A DNA stretch of 64,000 nt from Paraburkholderia hiiakae (GTDB lineage: Bacteria; Pseudomonadota; Gammaproteobacteria; Burkholderiales; Burkholderiaceae): the NCBI RefSeq assembly GCF_904848665.1, contig NZ_CAJHCQ010000011.1:212981-276980 (forward strand), read 5' to 3'. Position 1 is the first letter of the stretch; the number at the start of each line of letters is the position of its first letter. This document shows positions 34,284 through 43,250 of the stretch, piece after piece. The translations under genes were made by a program, and so were the position numbers. Below the pieces are notes generated by a model. The model had not been told where the DNA came from and made no database searches. It saw only the letters and a list, made by a program, of their open reading frames with translations.

Positions 34284-35129
34284 ATGACTAACAGGCTGTC
34301 CATTCCGATCCACTCGGCCGGCTCGCTCGGCGACTTCCTGAGGCGTTGCCGCACGCGGCTCGACCCGGCGAGTTTCGGCTTCAGCGGCCGCCGCCGCACG
34401 CCCGGGTTGCGCCGCGAAGAAGTGGCGCAGCGCGCCAACATCAGTCCGACCTGGTACACGTGGCTCGAACAGGGGCGCGGCGGCGCGCCTTCGCCGGAGG
34501 TGCTCGAGCGCATATGCAGCGCGCTGATGCTCACCGATCCGGAGCGCGAACACCTCTTCATGCTGGGGCTCGGGCGGCCGCCCGAAGTGCGCTACCGGCC
34601 CGTGGACGGGGTCAATCCGCGGCTGCAACGCCTGCTCGACTCGCTGCGCTTCAGCCCCGCCATCGTCAAGACGGCTACCTGGGAGGTCGTAGCCTGGAAT
34701 CGCGCCGCCGCCGTCGTGCTGACTGACTACGGCAAGCTGCCGCCCGGTCAGCGCAATATTCTGCGCTTCCTGTTCTGCAACCCGGACGTGCGCGCCAAGC
34801 AGCACGACTGGGACAGCGTGGCCCGCTTCGTGGTGGGCGCGTTCCGGGCCGACGTTGCGCGCGCGGGCCTGGTTTCGGCAGTGGGTGAACTCGTCGAGGA
34901 GCTGTGCAGCGTCAGCCCCGAGTTCGACGCCCTGTGGCGCGACAACGAAGTGCTCACGCACGCGGAAGCCGACAACGTCAAGCGCCTGCACCATCCCACG
35001 CTCGGGCTGATCGCGCTGGAGCAGTCGGCGTTTTCCGTCGATGGCCGGCCGGACCTCCACATGATCGTCTACAACCCGGTCGACGCCGGGCAGGCCGAGC
35101 GCATCAAGGCGCTGATCGAGCAGTCGTGA
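34284..35129 (+). CDS. XRE family regulator with MmyB-like sensor domain
   Basis: The 281-residue protein has an N-terminal helix-turn-helix (GLRREEVAQRANISPTWYTW, about residues 45-64) and a C-terminal MmyB-like PAS-type ligand domain (about 105-280). The family, common in actinobacteria and Burkholderiaceae, often sits divergent from an SDR or reductase gene and represses it; lipid-like ligands have been proposed. The neighbouring SDR at 33310-34203 fits that pattern. Confidence 0.88.
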   Translation: MTNRLSIPIHSAGSLGDFLRRCRTRLDPASFGFSGRRRTPGLRREEVAQRANISPTWYTWLEQGRGGAPSPEVLERICSALMLTDPEREHLFMLGLGRPPEVRYRPVDGVNPRLQRLLDSLRFSPAIVKTATWEVVAWNRAAAVVLTDYGKLPPGQRNILRFLFCNPDVRAKQHDWDSVARFVVGAFRADVARAGLVSAVGELVEELCSVSPEFDALWRDNEVLTHAEADNVKRLHHPTLGLIALEQSAFSVDGRPDLHMIVYNPVDAGQAERIKALIEQS

Positions 35130-35314
35130 CGACGCTGTGTCCATCCTGACCTCCCTGGTCTTCCTCTCTCATCGCAACTAACCGCCTGTCCCCACGGCGG
35201 GCGCGAAGCTTGCGCGCAAGGGCCGTCCGCTGCTCGAAGTGGCGAGCGCGTATCGCTTCGCGGCTGCGAGGCAAGGACGCATTGCCTGCGCCGCATCCAA
35301 CCGGGAGACGTGTC

Positions 35315-36793
35315 ATGGGAGACGAGATTCACGAGAATCATGGCTATGACCGGCGCCGTTTTCTGGCCGGTGTAGCCGCGGTTGCTGGCAGCGTTGCGCT
35401 GTCGGGGTGCGGTGGCGGCGGCGGGGGATCGGGCGCTCAGGACGGCGAAGCGCCGGCGCCATCGATTGCCGACGTTCCCTCGCCAGACGGCGCCGACCGC
35501 TATAGCCTGCCGCGCCAGGCGCTGCCCGATCCGGCGACTTCGGGCATCGATTTCATCGTGCTGGTCACGATGGAAAATCGTTCATTCGACCACTTCCTCG
35601 GCTGGGTGCCGGGCGCCGAAGGCATGCCCGCGAACCAGCAATTCGCGGACGCGTTCGGCGTGATGCAAACGCCGTTTTCGCTCGCGGCGAATTCCGCCTA
35701 TGGCTACCAGGCGTGCTCGTACCAGGACCCCAATCACAGCTACGACGGGGCCCGCACGCAACTGGCTTCCGGCGCGATGAACGGCTTTCTCCTCACGCCG
35801 GGCACGAGCCTGCACCAGGGCGACTTGCTGCCGATCGGTTACTACACCTCCGCCGATGTGCAGTTCTTCGACGCCGTGGAGAGCAGCTACACGATCGGCG
35901 ACTTCTACTTCAGCGGCATCCTCACCAGCACGTTTCCCAACCGCCTCTACCTGCACAGCGGCGCAACCGATCGCCTCGACGACAGTATCGACAGTGCGTC
36001 GCTCCCCACGATCTGGGACAGGCTGAGCGCCGCGAATATCGGCTGCAACTACTACTATCACGACGTCCCGTTCACGGCGCTTTACGGCACGCGCTACGTC
36101 GGCATTTCGCATTCGTTTTCGGATTTTGTCTCGCATGCCGCGGCGGGCACGCTGCCACCGTTCTGCATGGTCGATCCGGCGTTCGCGGGCGAGCCGCAAG
36201 GCACGTCGGCGGACGATCATCCGCACGCGGACATCCGCAACGGGGAGGCATTTCTCGGGCAGGTCTACGAGGCGTTGCGCACGAGCCCGACGTGGAACCG
36301 CACGCTGATGATCGTCGTGTACGACGAATGGGGCGGTTTTCTCGAGCACGTCGTTCCGCCCACCAGACCGATCAGCAAGAACGAACTCGCGCTCGGCAAC
36401 GACGGCAAGCTAGGTTTTCGCGTGCCGCTCGCGTTGTTGGGGCCGCGCGTTCGTGCGGGCACGGTCACGCGCTATCCGTTCGATCCGAGTTCGATTCACG
36501 CGCTGCTGCAATGGCGCTTCGGCTTGCAGCCGCTCGGCGTGCGCGGCAGCGATCCGGCGACGGTCAATCTTGCCTATGCGCTCGATTTCACCGACCCGCC
36601 TCGTACCGACGCCCCGGCGTTCACGATTGCCCAAGGCACGTTCGGCGGCGAGTGCTCAGGATTGCCCGGATTGTCGTCGTCAAACCCCGTGTCCTCGATC
36701 GATCAGTCGCAGCTTGCGACCAACCCGAACGTTGACCGCTTCGCAGACTTGCGCGCGAAAGCGGCTTCGTTAGGATTCCAGACGGGAGGTTAG
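35315..36793 (+). CDS. Tat-exported phosphoesterase lipoprotein (AcpA / phospholipase C superfamily)
   Basis: The 492-residue protein begins with a twin-arginine signal DRRRFLAGVAAVAGSVAL followed by a lipobox LSGC, so it is exported folded and lipidated. The catalytic core starts with VTMENRSFDHFLGW near residue 91, the metal and nucleophile motif of bacterial phosphatidylcholine phospholipase C and acid phosphatase AcpA. DPAFAG, DDHPHADIRNGE and VYDEWGGFLEHV complete the metal site. It cleaves phosphate esters at the cell envelope, as in phosphate scavenging. A run of glycines follows the lipobox as a linker. GGGAG precedes the ATG at 35315. Confidence 0.87.
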   Translation: MGDEIHENHGYDRRRFLAGVAAVAGSVALSGCGGGGGGSGAQDGEAPAPSIADVPSPDGADRYSLPRQALPDPATSGIDFIVLVTMENRSFDHFLGWVPGAEGMPANQQFADAFGVMQTPFSLAANSAYGYQACSYQDPNHSYDGARTQLASGAMNGFLLTPGTSLHQGDLLPIGYYTSADVQFFDAVESSYTIGDFYFSGILTSTFPNRLYLHSGATDRLDDSIDSASLPTIWDRLSAANIGCNYYYHDVPFTALYGTRYVGISHSFSDFVSHAAAGTLPPFCMVDPAFAGEPQGTSADDHPHADIRNGEAFLGQVYEALRTSPTWNRTLMIVVYDEWGGFLEHVVPPTRPISKNELALGNDGKLGFRVPLALLGPRVRAGTVTRYPFDPSSIHALLQWRFGLQPLGVRGSDPATVNLAYALDFTDPPRTDAPAFTIAQGTFGGECSGLPGLSSSNPVSSIDQSQLATNPNVDRFADLRAKAASLGFQTGG

Positions 36794-36996
36794 CGCCGCG
36801 GCGTGGCCGCCTGTGTTCCGGTGTCGCCGTGTCAGCGCGCGGCGATCGATGCCGCGATGCGGTCGGCGAGTTCGCCGAGTACGCGGCTGAGCGCGGCGAT
36901 GATGAAACAATAGCCGCCCGCGCCGATCGTGCCGGTAAGATTCTGCGTGACGCGCAGGCTGCGCGGCGCGCGGGCGTTCGCACGCCGTACCGGGGG

Positions 36997-37272
36997 TTAT
37001 CCCCGGTCTTCGGTTCTGCTGCGGTTCAAGGCCCATGCCGCGCCGAGCGCGAAGCCAACGGCGGCGGCGAGCCCGATCGCCGTCATGGGCTTGTCGGCGA
37101 CGTTGTCGCGCGTGGCGTCGGCGGCATTGTTCAATGCCTGCTGCGATTTGCCATATAGCACTTTGGCCTTGCCGGCCAATCCCGTGGCGGGGTCGCCCAG
37201 CACGCTGCCGGCCAGGTGCTGCGCTTCTCCCGCGACCTTGTTCGCGATGGCGTGTGCGTCTCTCGTGTCCAT
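36997..37272 (-). CDS. CsbD/DUF883-like stress protein with C-terminal membrane anchor
   Basis: The 91-residue protein has a CsbD-like amphipathic helical region (NKVAGEAQHLAG, then GKAKVLYGKSQQAL) and a C-terminal glycine-rich hydrophobic helix (about 62-83) followed by basic residues, as in the ElaB/YqjD membrane-anchored ribosome-associated family. A good ribosome site precedes the ATG. The same frame stays open past its stop for about 49 codons down to 36840, without a start codon. Confidence 0.75.
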   Translation of the reverse strand: MDTRDAHAIANKVAGEAQHLAGSVLGDPATGLAGKAKVLYGKSQQALNNAADATRDNVADKPMTAIGLAAAVGFALGAAWALNRSRTEDRG

Positions 37273-37401
37273 GATCGTCCTCCGGTGTGTTTCTCTAAAA
37301 GCCTTGCATGTCGCGCGATTGACGACGCGCGCGACAGGGGTGTCGCAAGATCAGTACCCCGAATGTCCCAAGCGCACCAAGCGCAGCAGGACGTCGTAAC
37401 G

Positions 37402-37476
37402 TCAGTGCCAAAAGAGCGCGATGAGAATGATGATCGGAATCGGAACGCCGAGCAGATAAAGAAGAATCGAGCGCAT
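37402..37476 (-). CDS. 24-residue hydrophobic membrane peptide
   Basis: A short frame encodes MRSILLYLLGVPIPIIIL plus six residues, ending FWH. It is nearly all hydrophobic with a Gly-Val-Pro-Ile-Pro kink, so it is a single membrane helix. AGGAGG lies five bases before the ATG, which strongly supports translation. It lies between two genes for membrane or stress proteins on the same strand. Similar very short peptides are recalled from Burkholderiaceae, but no function is known. Confidence 0.62.
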   Translation of the reverse strand: MRSILLYLLGVPIPIIILIALFWH

Positions 37477-37532
37477 GTGAGCCTCCTCACGGTTCGGAAA
37501 TTGGCGTCATTGCCATGTCGGTAAAATTCGCG

Positions 37533-38474
37533 TCAAAACTCGCGCATCCGGCCGCCGATCGTCGCCATGAGACTCGCGGCAAAGGCACCCATCAGCAGGG
37601 AGATGAAGAGCCACAGCGTGACGTGGACAGTCGCCTTGCGGGCCGTTTCCACCGCAGCGCGCGCGGCGTTTTCCTCGGCTTGCGCCTTCTCCTGCAAGCG
37701 CGACCAGGTGGTCGTGACGCGGGCGCGGGCATCTGCCGGCGCGAGCCCCGTTTTTTGCGCCACGATGCGCGCCACGTAGTCGCTGTCGTCGGGCGAAAGC
37801 GCGCCGCCGGCAGGCAAGCTGTTGAGGAAGATGCGCGCAATCTCCTGCTTCTGTTGCGCGGTCGCGAAGACCGGGTCCGCGCCCGAGGTGTCCGAAGCGC
37901 TTGAAGTGCCTGCGGCGGGGCGCAGCATGCCGTCGATCAGATAGCCCATGGGCCAGGTGCTGTAGGCGGTAAGGGCGTTGCCACGGTTGAGCGCGCCGGT
38001 GCCGCTCGCCATGCGTTCGGTGCTTTGCGCGCCCACGCTCACGCCCTCGCGCGCCAGCCCCGAAATGGCCGACGTGAGGATGGCGGCGGAGAGGAGCGTG
38101 GCGAGCGCCCAGGCAAGAAAGCCGTGGGCGGTGTCGCGAAAGTGGGTCTCGTCGGTGCCGATGCCGGGCCAGTGCCGGCGCAGCCGCCCCGCGAGATACC
38201 CGCCGAGGCCGGCGGACATCACTTGCGTCACGCAGATCCAGATAACCGCCGCCACGCCGAAGGTTTTGGCGTGCGCGCCGCTGCCGGGCCATGGCGAGAG
38301 GGACGAAAGGCCGAGGCCTGTGCCGAGCGTGAGCAGAATGAGGGAAAAGGCGGCCATGCCCACCGCGCCGGCCACAATCGCGCTCCAGGAAACGGCGGCG
38401 CGTGCGCGTCCATATGGCTGTTGCTCGGCGCTTGCCGTTCCGTATTCAGCCGCAAGTCGATCGATATCTTCCAT
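37533..38474 (-). CDS. Multi-pass membrane protein of unknown function (often labelled PhnA-like)
   Basis: The 313-residue protein has four to five hydrophobic segments, at about 29-53, 72-96, 118-140 and 287-305, and a long soluble helical region (about 200-285) with Ala/Glu/Arg-rich coiled-coil-like sequence. No catalytic motif is visible; the PhnA-like label used for similar proteins has no functional basis here. It lies downstream of an 11-bp tandem repeat in its promoter region and may be co-expressed with the stress-related genes after it. Confidence 0.72.
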   Translation of the reverse strand: MEDIDRLAAEYGTASAEQQPYGRARAAVSWSAIVAGAVGMAAFSLILLTLGTGLGLSSLSPWPGSGAHAKTFGVAAVIWICVTQVMSAGLGGYLAGRLRRHWPGIGTDETHFRDTAHGFLAWALATLLSAAILTSAISGLAREGVSVGAQSTERMASGTGALNRGNALTAYSTWPMGYLIDGMLRPAAGTSSASDTSGADPVFATAQQKQEIARIFLNSLPAGGALSPDDSDYVARIVAQKTGLAPADARARVTTTWSRLQEKAQAEENAARAAVETARKATVHVTLWLFISLLMGAFAASLMATIGGRMREF

Positions 38475-38586
38475 GGCGCTCCCCCTCGTCGGTCGTGGGC
38501 CTGCGCGGCGTAGTAAGCCGGCAGCAGGCGGGTCGAGAGTTGCAGCGCAGGAAGCGTGCCGCGCGCCGCGTGCTGGACGGCGGCGT

Positions 38587-38652
38587 GCTTATCAGCGGCT
38601 TATCAGCGGCTTATCAGCGGCTTATCAGCGGTTTGTCAGCGGCTTTTAGGCG
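38587..38652. repeat. Six 11-bp tandem repeats
   Basis: Four exact copies of GCTTATCAGCG are followed by two degenerate copies (GTTTGTCAGCG and GCTTTTAGGCG). The 11-bp period is one helical turn, so identical faces line up. The array starts 113 bases upstream of the membrane-protein start at 38474 and lies behind the convergent-side LEA14-like gene. Confidence 0.9.
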
Positions 38653-38778
38653 CGTGCAGATGCCAGTAATGGTCTTCTTCCATCATGACGATGGCAGCGG
38701 GTACATCGTGCACGAGCGCTCGGCAATGCGGGCGGCTCCGCTCGAGCGGGGAGGCATACCCCGCTGGCGGCCACGCCG

Positions 38779-39270
38779 TCACGGGCCGAGCAGGCCTTCG
38801 GTCGGCAGCGACAGCTTGCCGTGGTCGACAAAGCGAGTGCCACCGCCTATGCCGCCTGCCAGGCGCCCGCGTATTTCGTAGGGAATGCTGCCGGCCTGTG
38901 CACTGCCCGCAAAGGCGAAAGCCTGGCGCACGGCGGCGAATGCCGGCACGGTCAACGGTACGACGACCACCGCTTCACCGTAGCGCGGCACGACGCCGCC
39001 TTGATCGCTCACGCCGCTGGCGAACGATTGACCGTTAAGATCCAGTTGCAGCGACACGCCGCTAAATTCGACCGGCGCGTCGTTGGGATTCTGGATGCGC
39101 AACTTCACGTTAAAGCGCATCTCCATGCCTTCGCCCTGGAGCGGCTCGAGCCCCGCGACGTTGACCCGCAGCGGGTCCTGACCCATCCCCGCGCAGCCGC
39201 CCAGCCAGAAAACCACGCAAAGCAAGGCGCAGAGCAGTCGAAGTGCGCGTCTGGTGTCAGGTGCTGGCAT
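38779..39270 (-). CDS. LEA14/WHy-domain lipoprotein
   Basis: The 163-residue protein has a lipoprotein signal with lipobox LGGC (Cys26). The mature part is one LEA type 2 / WHy domain: LRIQNPNDAPVEFSGVSLQL is the signature, followed by YEIRGRLAGG. Such domains are linked to desiccation and stress and occur as bacterial lipoproteins of unknown role. The original first ATG is kept, since it gives a proper signal peptide. Confidence 0.85.
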   Translation of the reverse strand: MPAPDTRRALRLLCALLCVVFWLGGCAGMGQDPLRVNVAGLEPLQGEGMEMRFNVKLRIQNPNDAPVEFSGVSLQLDLNGQSFASGVSDQGGVVPRYGEAVVVVPLTVPAFAAVRQAFAFAGSAQAGSIPYEIRGRLAGGIGGGTRFVDHGKLSLPTEGLLGP

Positions 39271-39507
39271 GGAAGGTACCTCGCCCGTAGAGTCCGCAGG
39301 AGCCGTTTAGTGTAGCGTCGATCCGTCGCGCGTTTCGTACAGTGGCAGGGATCCAGGCGAAACCTGCGATACGATATGTCCCCGACGCTTATGCGACACG
39401 CGCGATATGCGCAACTCGCGGCTAAAAATAGTTTCAATTTGCTTTCAACGATCAGGCGTTGCCTCGCGCGTCCCTGATTCTCTCCTTTCGTTGCCCGGCC
39501 CGTTCTC

Positions 39508-40686
39508 ATGCTCAGCGCAATCGCTCTATTCGGGATCTTGATCGTATCTTGCCTGATGAGCGTCGCCATCCTGGGCTCGCTGATTCGAACCGCCGTGCCG
39601 GGCGTGCGCCGCTGGTGTCTGGGCTATGCGCTGCTGGCAGCGGCCTCCGCCTGGATCGTGCTCGCCGGCGCGCGGGCTGGCGGGATGACGATCGTCGGCG
39701 CTTCGATCGCGACCTTGGGCGCCGTGGTACTGCTCGTGCAGGGCACGCGCCAGTTCTTCGGCAAGCGTGCCGTGTGGGGCGCGGAATCCGCGGCGCTTGT
39801 TGTGATCTGTGCAGCGCTCGTGTATTTCACGTGGGTGTCGCCCAATGTCGACGCGAGGGGCGTGCTCATTTCGCTGGGCCTCATCTATGGGCGGCTCGCG
39901 GTGGGGACATTGGCGCTTCGCCATGCCTCGTGCGAGGGCACGCGCTACCCATGCCGGCTCATCGCCGTGGCCGCCGGGCTCGGGGCGCTCGTTTATGTCG
40001 CGCGAATCGGCGCGATTGTCTTCGGCGCCGCGCCGTCACTTTCGTTTGTGCAGCCGTCTCCCTGGAACGTGGTGCTGCTCGGGCTCGCGATCCTCACGTT
40101 GCCCTGCATGTCGATCGGTATGGTGATGCTCGCTCACGATCGGGTCCTGGGGAGAATGGAAAAGCTCGCGACGATCGACGAACTGACGGGCGCACTCACG
40201 CGCGGTGCGTTCATCGCCCGGGCGCAAGTCCTGCTTTCGCAAGCGCGGGAGAAGGGCGATCCCTTGTCGATCGCCATTCTCGACATCGACAACTTCAAGG
40301 CTGTCAACGACGGCTTTGGCCACGCGGTGGGCGATCGCATTCTCAAGCACGTCGCCTCGGTCGTCACCGGCCAATTGAGGTCGTGCGATCTGTTCGGACG
40401 GCTGGGTGGCGAAGAGTTCGCGATCCTGTTCGCCTACGCGCAAAAGCACGACGCAGCGACGCTGACGAATACGCTCAGGCTCGCTGTCGAGCGTTCGCCC
40501 GCCGAAGGCGTGCACTGCACGCTCAGCGCGGGCGTTGGCAAGTTCGTGCCGGCCGATACGCTGGAGAGCGCGATGGTGCGGGCCGACGCTGCGCTTTATA
40601 TGGCGAAGGCGGCGGGGCGCAATCGCGTCATCATGACATCGGACGCCGAAGAAGGCGAAGCGCGCTACCTCGCCGAATCTCGTTGA
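39508..40686 (+). CDS. Membrane diguanylate cyclase (GGDEF)
   Basis: The 392-residue protein has six to seven membrane helices in residues 1-210 and a cytoplasmic GGDEF domain at about 217-375. The active-site loop is GGEEF at 300-304, DELTGALTR starts the domain, and an RxxD inhibitory site (R291 to D294) lies five residues before GGEEF. It should therefore make cyclic di-GMP and be feedback inhibited. The membrane part resembles no named sensor domain. It is monocistronic. Confidence 0.9.
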   Translation: MLSAIALFGILIVSCLMSVAILGSLIRTAVPGVRRWCLGYALLAAASAWIVLAGARAGGMTIVGASIATLGAVVLLVQGTRQFFGKRAVWGAESAALVVICAALVYFTWVSPNVDARGVLISLGLIYGRLAVGTLALRHASCEGTRYPCRLIAVAAGLGALVYVARIGAIVFGAAPSLSFVQPSPWNVVLLGLAILTLPCMSIGMVMLAHDRVLGRMEKLATIDELTGALTRGAFIARAQVLLSQAREKGDPLSIAILDIDNFKAVNDGFGHAVGDRILKHVASVVTGQLRSCDLFGRLGGEEFAILFAYAQKHDAATLTNTLRLAVERSPAEGVHCTLSAGVGKFVPADTLESAMVRADAALYMAKAAGRNRVIMTSDAEEGEARYLAESR

Positions 40687-41356
40687 ATCGCGCTGAATAA
40701 ATGCTTGCCCGGTAAATTTATTCCAGGGAGAATTCGCGCTGACGAAGCCGGCATCGACGCTGGCTTCGTGCGACCCGGTGCGTCGTACCGGGCAGGTCAA
40801 TCATTTCTCGGGCAATGGCGTCCGCAACGGTGGTCATGCCGGATAACTGCCCATGTTCAAGCGCATTCTTATCGAACTCGCCCGTGTGTTCGTCCCGGCC
40901 TGGCGAAACTCCGACTTGCCCGCTCTGCTCGACCTCTCGCGCAGCGCTTTCGATAGTGCGGCCATCGAGCGGGAAAGCGCTCTGTCCCGATTGCGCGACT
41001 GTGCGGGCATGCGTGCGGCCCGCTCGCGCCGCCGCGTCTGGAGGCTTCGCGAAGATCGCTATGGTCGGCAAGGTGCATTCCCCCGCCGTCACTAGTTTAG
41101 GGGTCTTCCCTGCCATGCAAGCGGGCTGGCCCGGCTCCTCCTGAGTTTCTCCCAGGGTTCTCCCGCGCCATAGGTGTTTTCGCGTGTTTTTGACGACTCG
41201 ACGCGAGTATTCTGGACTGCTACCTTGTCTGGCGCAGGTGCACCCACGGCGTCGACCACGCTTGCGGCGCGTGCCGCTGGGGAACGTCCGCGCGCAACCA
41301 TGCGGGCGGAGTCCATGTCTTGAGCACTCTGTCTATCCAGAACCGAGGGAGATCCC
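40687..41356. other. 670-bp region with no supported gene
   Basis: Several overlapping frames of 80-130 codons exist on both strands, for example plus 40853-41095 and minus 40718-41116, but none has both a ribosome site and recognisable protein character. One hairpin is visible at 40742-40769 with arms ACGAAGCC and GGCTTCGT, placed 55 bases after the cyclase stop without a T tract. The last 150 bases should contain the promoter of the binding-protein gene. Confidence 0.6.
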
Positions 41357-42136
41357 ATGAAAAAGTTGTTTGCAGCCGTGTCTATTGCCTTGATCTCCGC
41401 CACGGCCAGCGCCGGAGCATTTGCGGCGGACACCATTCGCTTTGGTGTCGATGCGAGCTATCCGCCGTTTGAATCGAAAGCACCGGACGGCAAACTGGTC
41501 GGCTTCGACATCGATCTCGGCAACGAGATCTGCCACCGTCTGAATGCGCAATGCGTCTGGATCGAAAACGACTTCGACGGCATGATCCCGGCGCTCAAGG
41601 CGCGCAAGTTCGACGGCGTGCTCTCGTCGATGTCGATGACTCCTGCGCGCAAAGAGCAGATCGCGTTCTCGGACAAACTGTTCAACACGCCGACGCGCCT
41701 CGTCGCCAAGACGGGCTCGGGCATCAAGCCGACTGCGGAATCGCTCAAGGGTAAGCGCGTGGGCGTGGAGCAGGGCACGATTCAGGAGGCCTACGCAAAG
41801 GCGCATTGGGCAACGGCTGGCGTGGAGGTCGTGCCTTACCAGAACCAGGACCAGGTCTATCAGGACCTGCTGGCCGGCCGCGTGGACGCGGCGCTGCAAG
41901 ACGCCGTGCAGGCCGACGTGGGCTTCCTGAAGACGCCGCGCGGCCAGGGCTACAGCTTCGCGGGCGGCGACCTGGATGACCCGGCTACGCTCGGCAACGG
42001 CGCCGGCATCGGCCTGCGCAAGGAAGACACCGCGCTCAAGACGAAGATCGACGGTGCGATTGCCAGCATCATCAAGGACGGCACGTACAAGAAGATCGAG
42101 AAGAAGTACTTCGACTTCGACGTGTATGGCAAGTGA
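41357..42136 (+). CDS. Basic amino acid ABC transporter periplasmic binding protein (ArgT/HisJ type)
   Basis: The 259-residue protein has a signal peptide ending at GAFA-AD near residue 23. It matches lysine/arginine/ornithine- or histidine-binding proteins: FGVDASYPPFESKAPDGKLV, GFDIDLGNEIC and SSMSMTPARKEQIAFSD. The ligand contacts its amino and carboxyl groups through the conserved Arg and Asp in this region. GGGAG precedes the ATG. No permease or ATPase genes are beside it, so the membrane part must be elsewhere. Confidence 0.92.
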   Translation: MKKLFAAVSIALISATASAGAFAADTIRFGVDASYPPFESKAPDGKLVGFDIDLGNEICHRLNAQCVWIENDFDGMIPALKARKFDGVLSSMSMTPARKEQIAFSDKLFNTPTRLVAKTGSGIKPTAESLKGKRVGVEQGTIQEAYAKAHWATAGVEVVPYQNQDQVYQDLLAGRVDAALQDAVQADVGFLKTPRGQGYSFAGGDLDDPATLGNGAGIGLRKEDTALKTKIDGAIASIIKDGTYKKIEKKYFDFDVYGK

Positions 42137-42159
42137 TGTTTGATCAATGACGTGCGCAC

Positions 42160-42190
42160 GGCGCGAAAGCGGACGCATTGCTTTCGCGCC
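42160..42190. terminator. Hairpin after the binding-protein gene
   Basis: Eleven-base arms GGCGCGAAAGC and GCTTTCGCGCC with a nine-base loop lie just after the stop and just before the convergent AraC stop. There is no T tract, so it may be a weak or factor-assisted terminator. Confidence 0.55.
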
Positions 42191-42199
42191 GCGTGCACC

Positions 42200-43096
42200 C
42201 TACGCGGCCTCGCGCATTGCCTTCGCCTGGCTCGACTCTTTTTTCGGTGGCGCGCCAAACATGCGCGTGTATTCCCGGCTGAACTGCGAGGCGCTCTCGT
42301 AACCCACTTCGAATGCGGCGGCCTGTACGCTCATCGACAGTGAAAGCAGCAGTCTACGGGCTTCCAGAAGCCGCAATTGCTTCTGGTATTGAAGGGGCGG
42401 CAGCCCCGTCAACGCCTTGAATTGGCGGTGGAACGCCGACGCGCTGAGCTGGGCGAGCGCCGCCAGGTCTTCCACCCGCACGGGCTCGGCAAACCGCTTC
42501 CGCAAATTTTCTACTGCGCGCCGCAGACTATGAGACGGGCTTTCGGTCGACGCGAGCCGCGCGATTTCAGATCCATTCGGACCCCTTAGCAGCCAGTAGC
42601 AAATCTCGCGCATGAGCATGGGGTACAGCATGCCGATTGCGTCGGGCGTATCCAGCAGGCGCACGGCGCGCAGCGCGCAATCGGAGAGGGGGCCATCGAA
42701 GTTCGCGACGAACACGCCGCGGCTTGCGTCTGCCGCCGGCACGGGCGCAGGCGACATCTCTCTCGCTACGGCGCGCAGCGTGGCGAGCTCCAGCTCGAGA
42801 ATCAGAACCAGGCAAGGTTTGTCCGGGCTCGCTTCGAACACGCGGCCCCGCGACGGCGTTTCCACGCCGACCACGAGCGCCTGACCGGCCCGGTATTCCA
42901 GTTGCGCCCCACCAAAACTCGCCCATTTGGCGCCTTGAGCGACGATGCACAAAGCCGGGCGCGCCGAGCGAAACGTGGGCGGGGCGGGGTGGTCGGAGCG
43001 CAGAATGAGCAGTCCGTCGGCAGCGGTGCTGTATGGGCTCGTGCCTGGCTGCGTTTGCGTATAGCGCAGCAGGGCGGCGGCCAGTTCGTTCGTCAT
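42200..43096 (-). CDS. AraC family regulator (AraC_N type)
   Basis: The 298-residue protein has an N-terminal AraC-type arm domain (about 20-170) and two C-terminal helix-turn-helix units, the second being VQAAAFEVGYESASQFSREY near residue 260. It is divergent from an SDR gene 155 bp away. This regulator-SDR or regulator-reductase pairing is common for redox or electrophile responses; the SDR is the likely target. Confidence 0.88.
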   Translation of the reverse strand: MTNELAAALLRYTQTQPGTSPYSTAADGLLILRSDHPAPPTFRSARPALCIVAQGAKWASFGGAQLEYRAGQALVVGVETPSRGRVFEASPDKPCLVLILELELATLRAVAREMSPAPVPAADASRGVFVANFDGPLSDCALRAVRLLDTPDAIGMLYPMLMREICYWLLRGPNGSEIARLASTESPSHSLRRAVENLRKRFAEPVRVEDLAALAQLSASAFHRQFKALTGLPPLQYQKQLRLLEARRLLLSLSMSVQAAAFEVGYESASQFSREYTRMFGAPPKKESSQAKAMREAA

Positions 43097-43250
43097 GGCG
43101 GCTCGATCAGGAACGCGCGATGGAAAGCGCCCGTCGACCCATCTTAGTCAGCGAAGCAGGATTAGGCAAGAATCGGGCAGATTCGGGTATTCACTCGCAG
43201 GGGGCGCCAGGCTCAGAATCGACGCTATCCAAACTAGCGAGAGGTGCCAA

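Noticed and set aside
36840..36996. Continuation of the CsbD/DUF883-like frame past its stop
   Set aside because: The roughly 49 extra codons have no start or ribosome site. A readthrough extension is possible but unsupported.
38587..38652. CRISPR array
   Set aside because: The repeat is 11 bp and directly tandem, with no spacers and no cas genes nearby.
40742..40769. Hairpin after the diguanylate cyclase as a terminator
   Set aside because: The stem has a mismatch and lacks a T tract; it is noted only as a possible structure.
40853..41095. 80-codon plus-strand frame in the 670-bp gene-poor region
   Set aside because: It has a hydrophobic start (MFKRILIELARVFVPAW), but no clear ribosome site, no family match, and Arg-rich shadow-like sequence afterwards.
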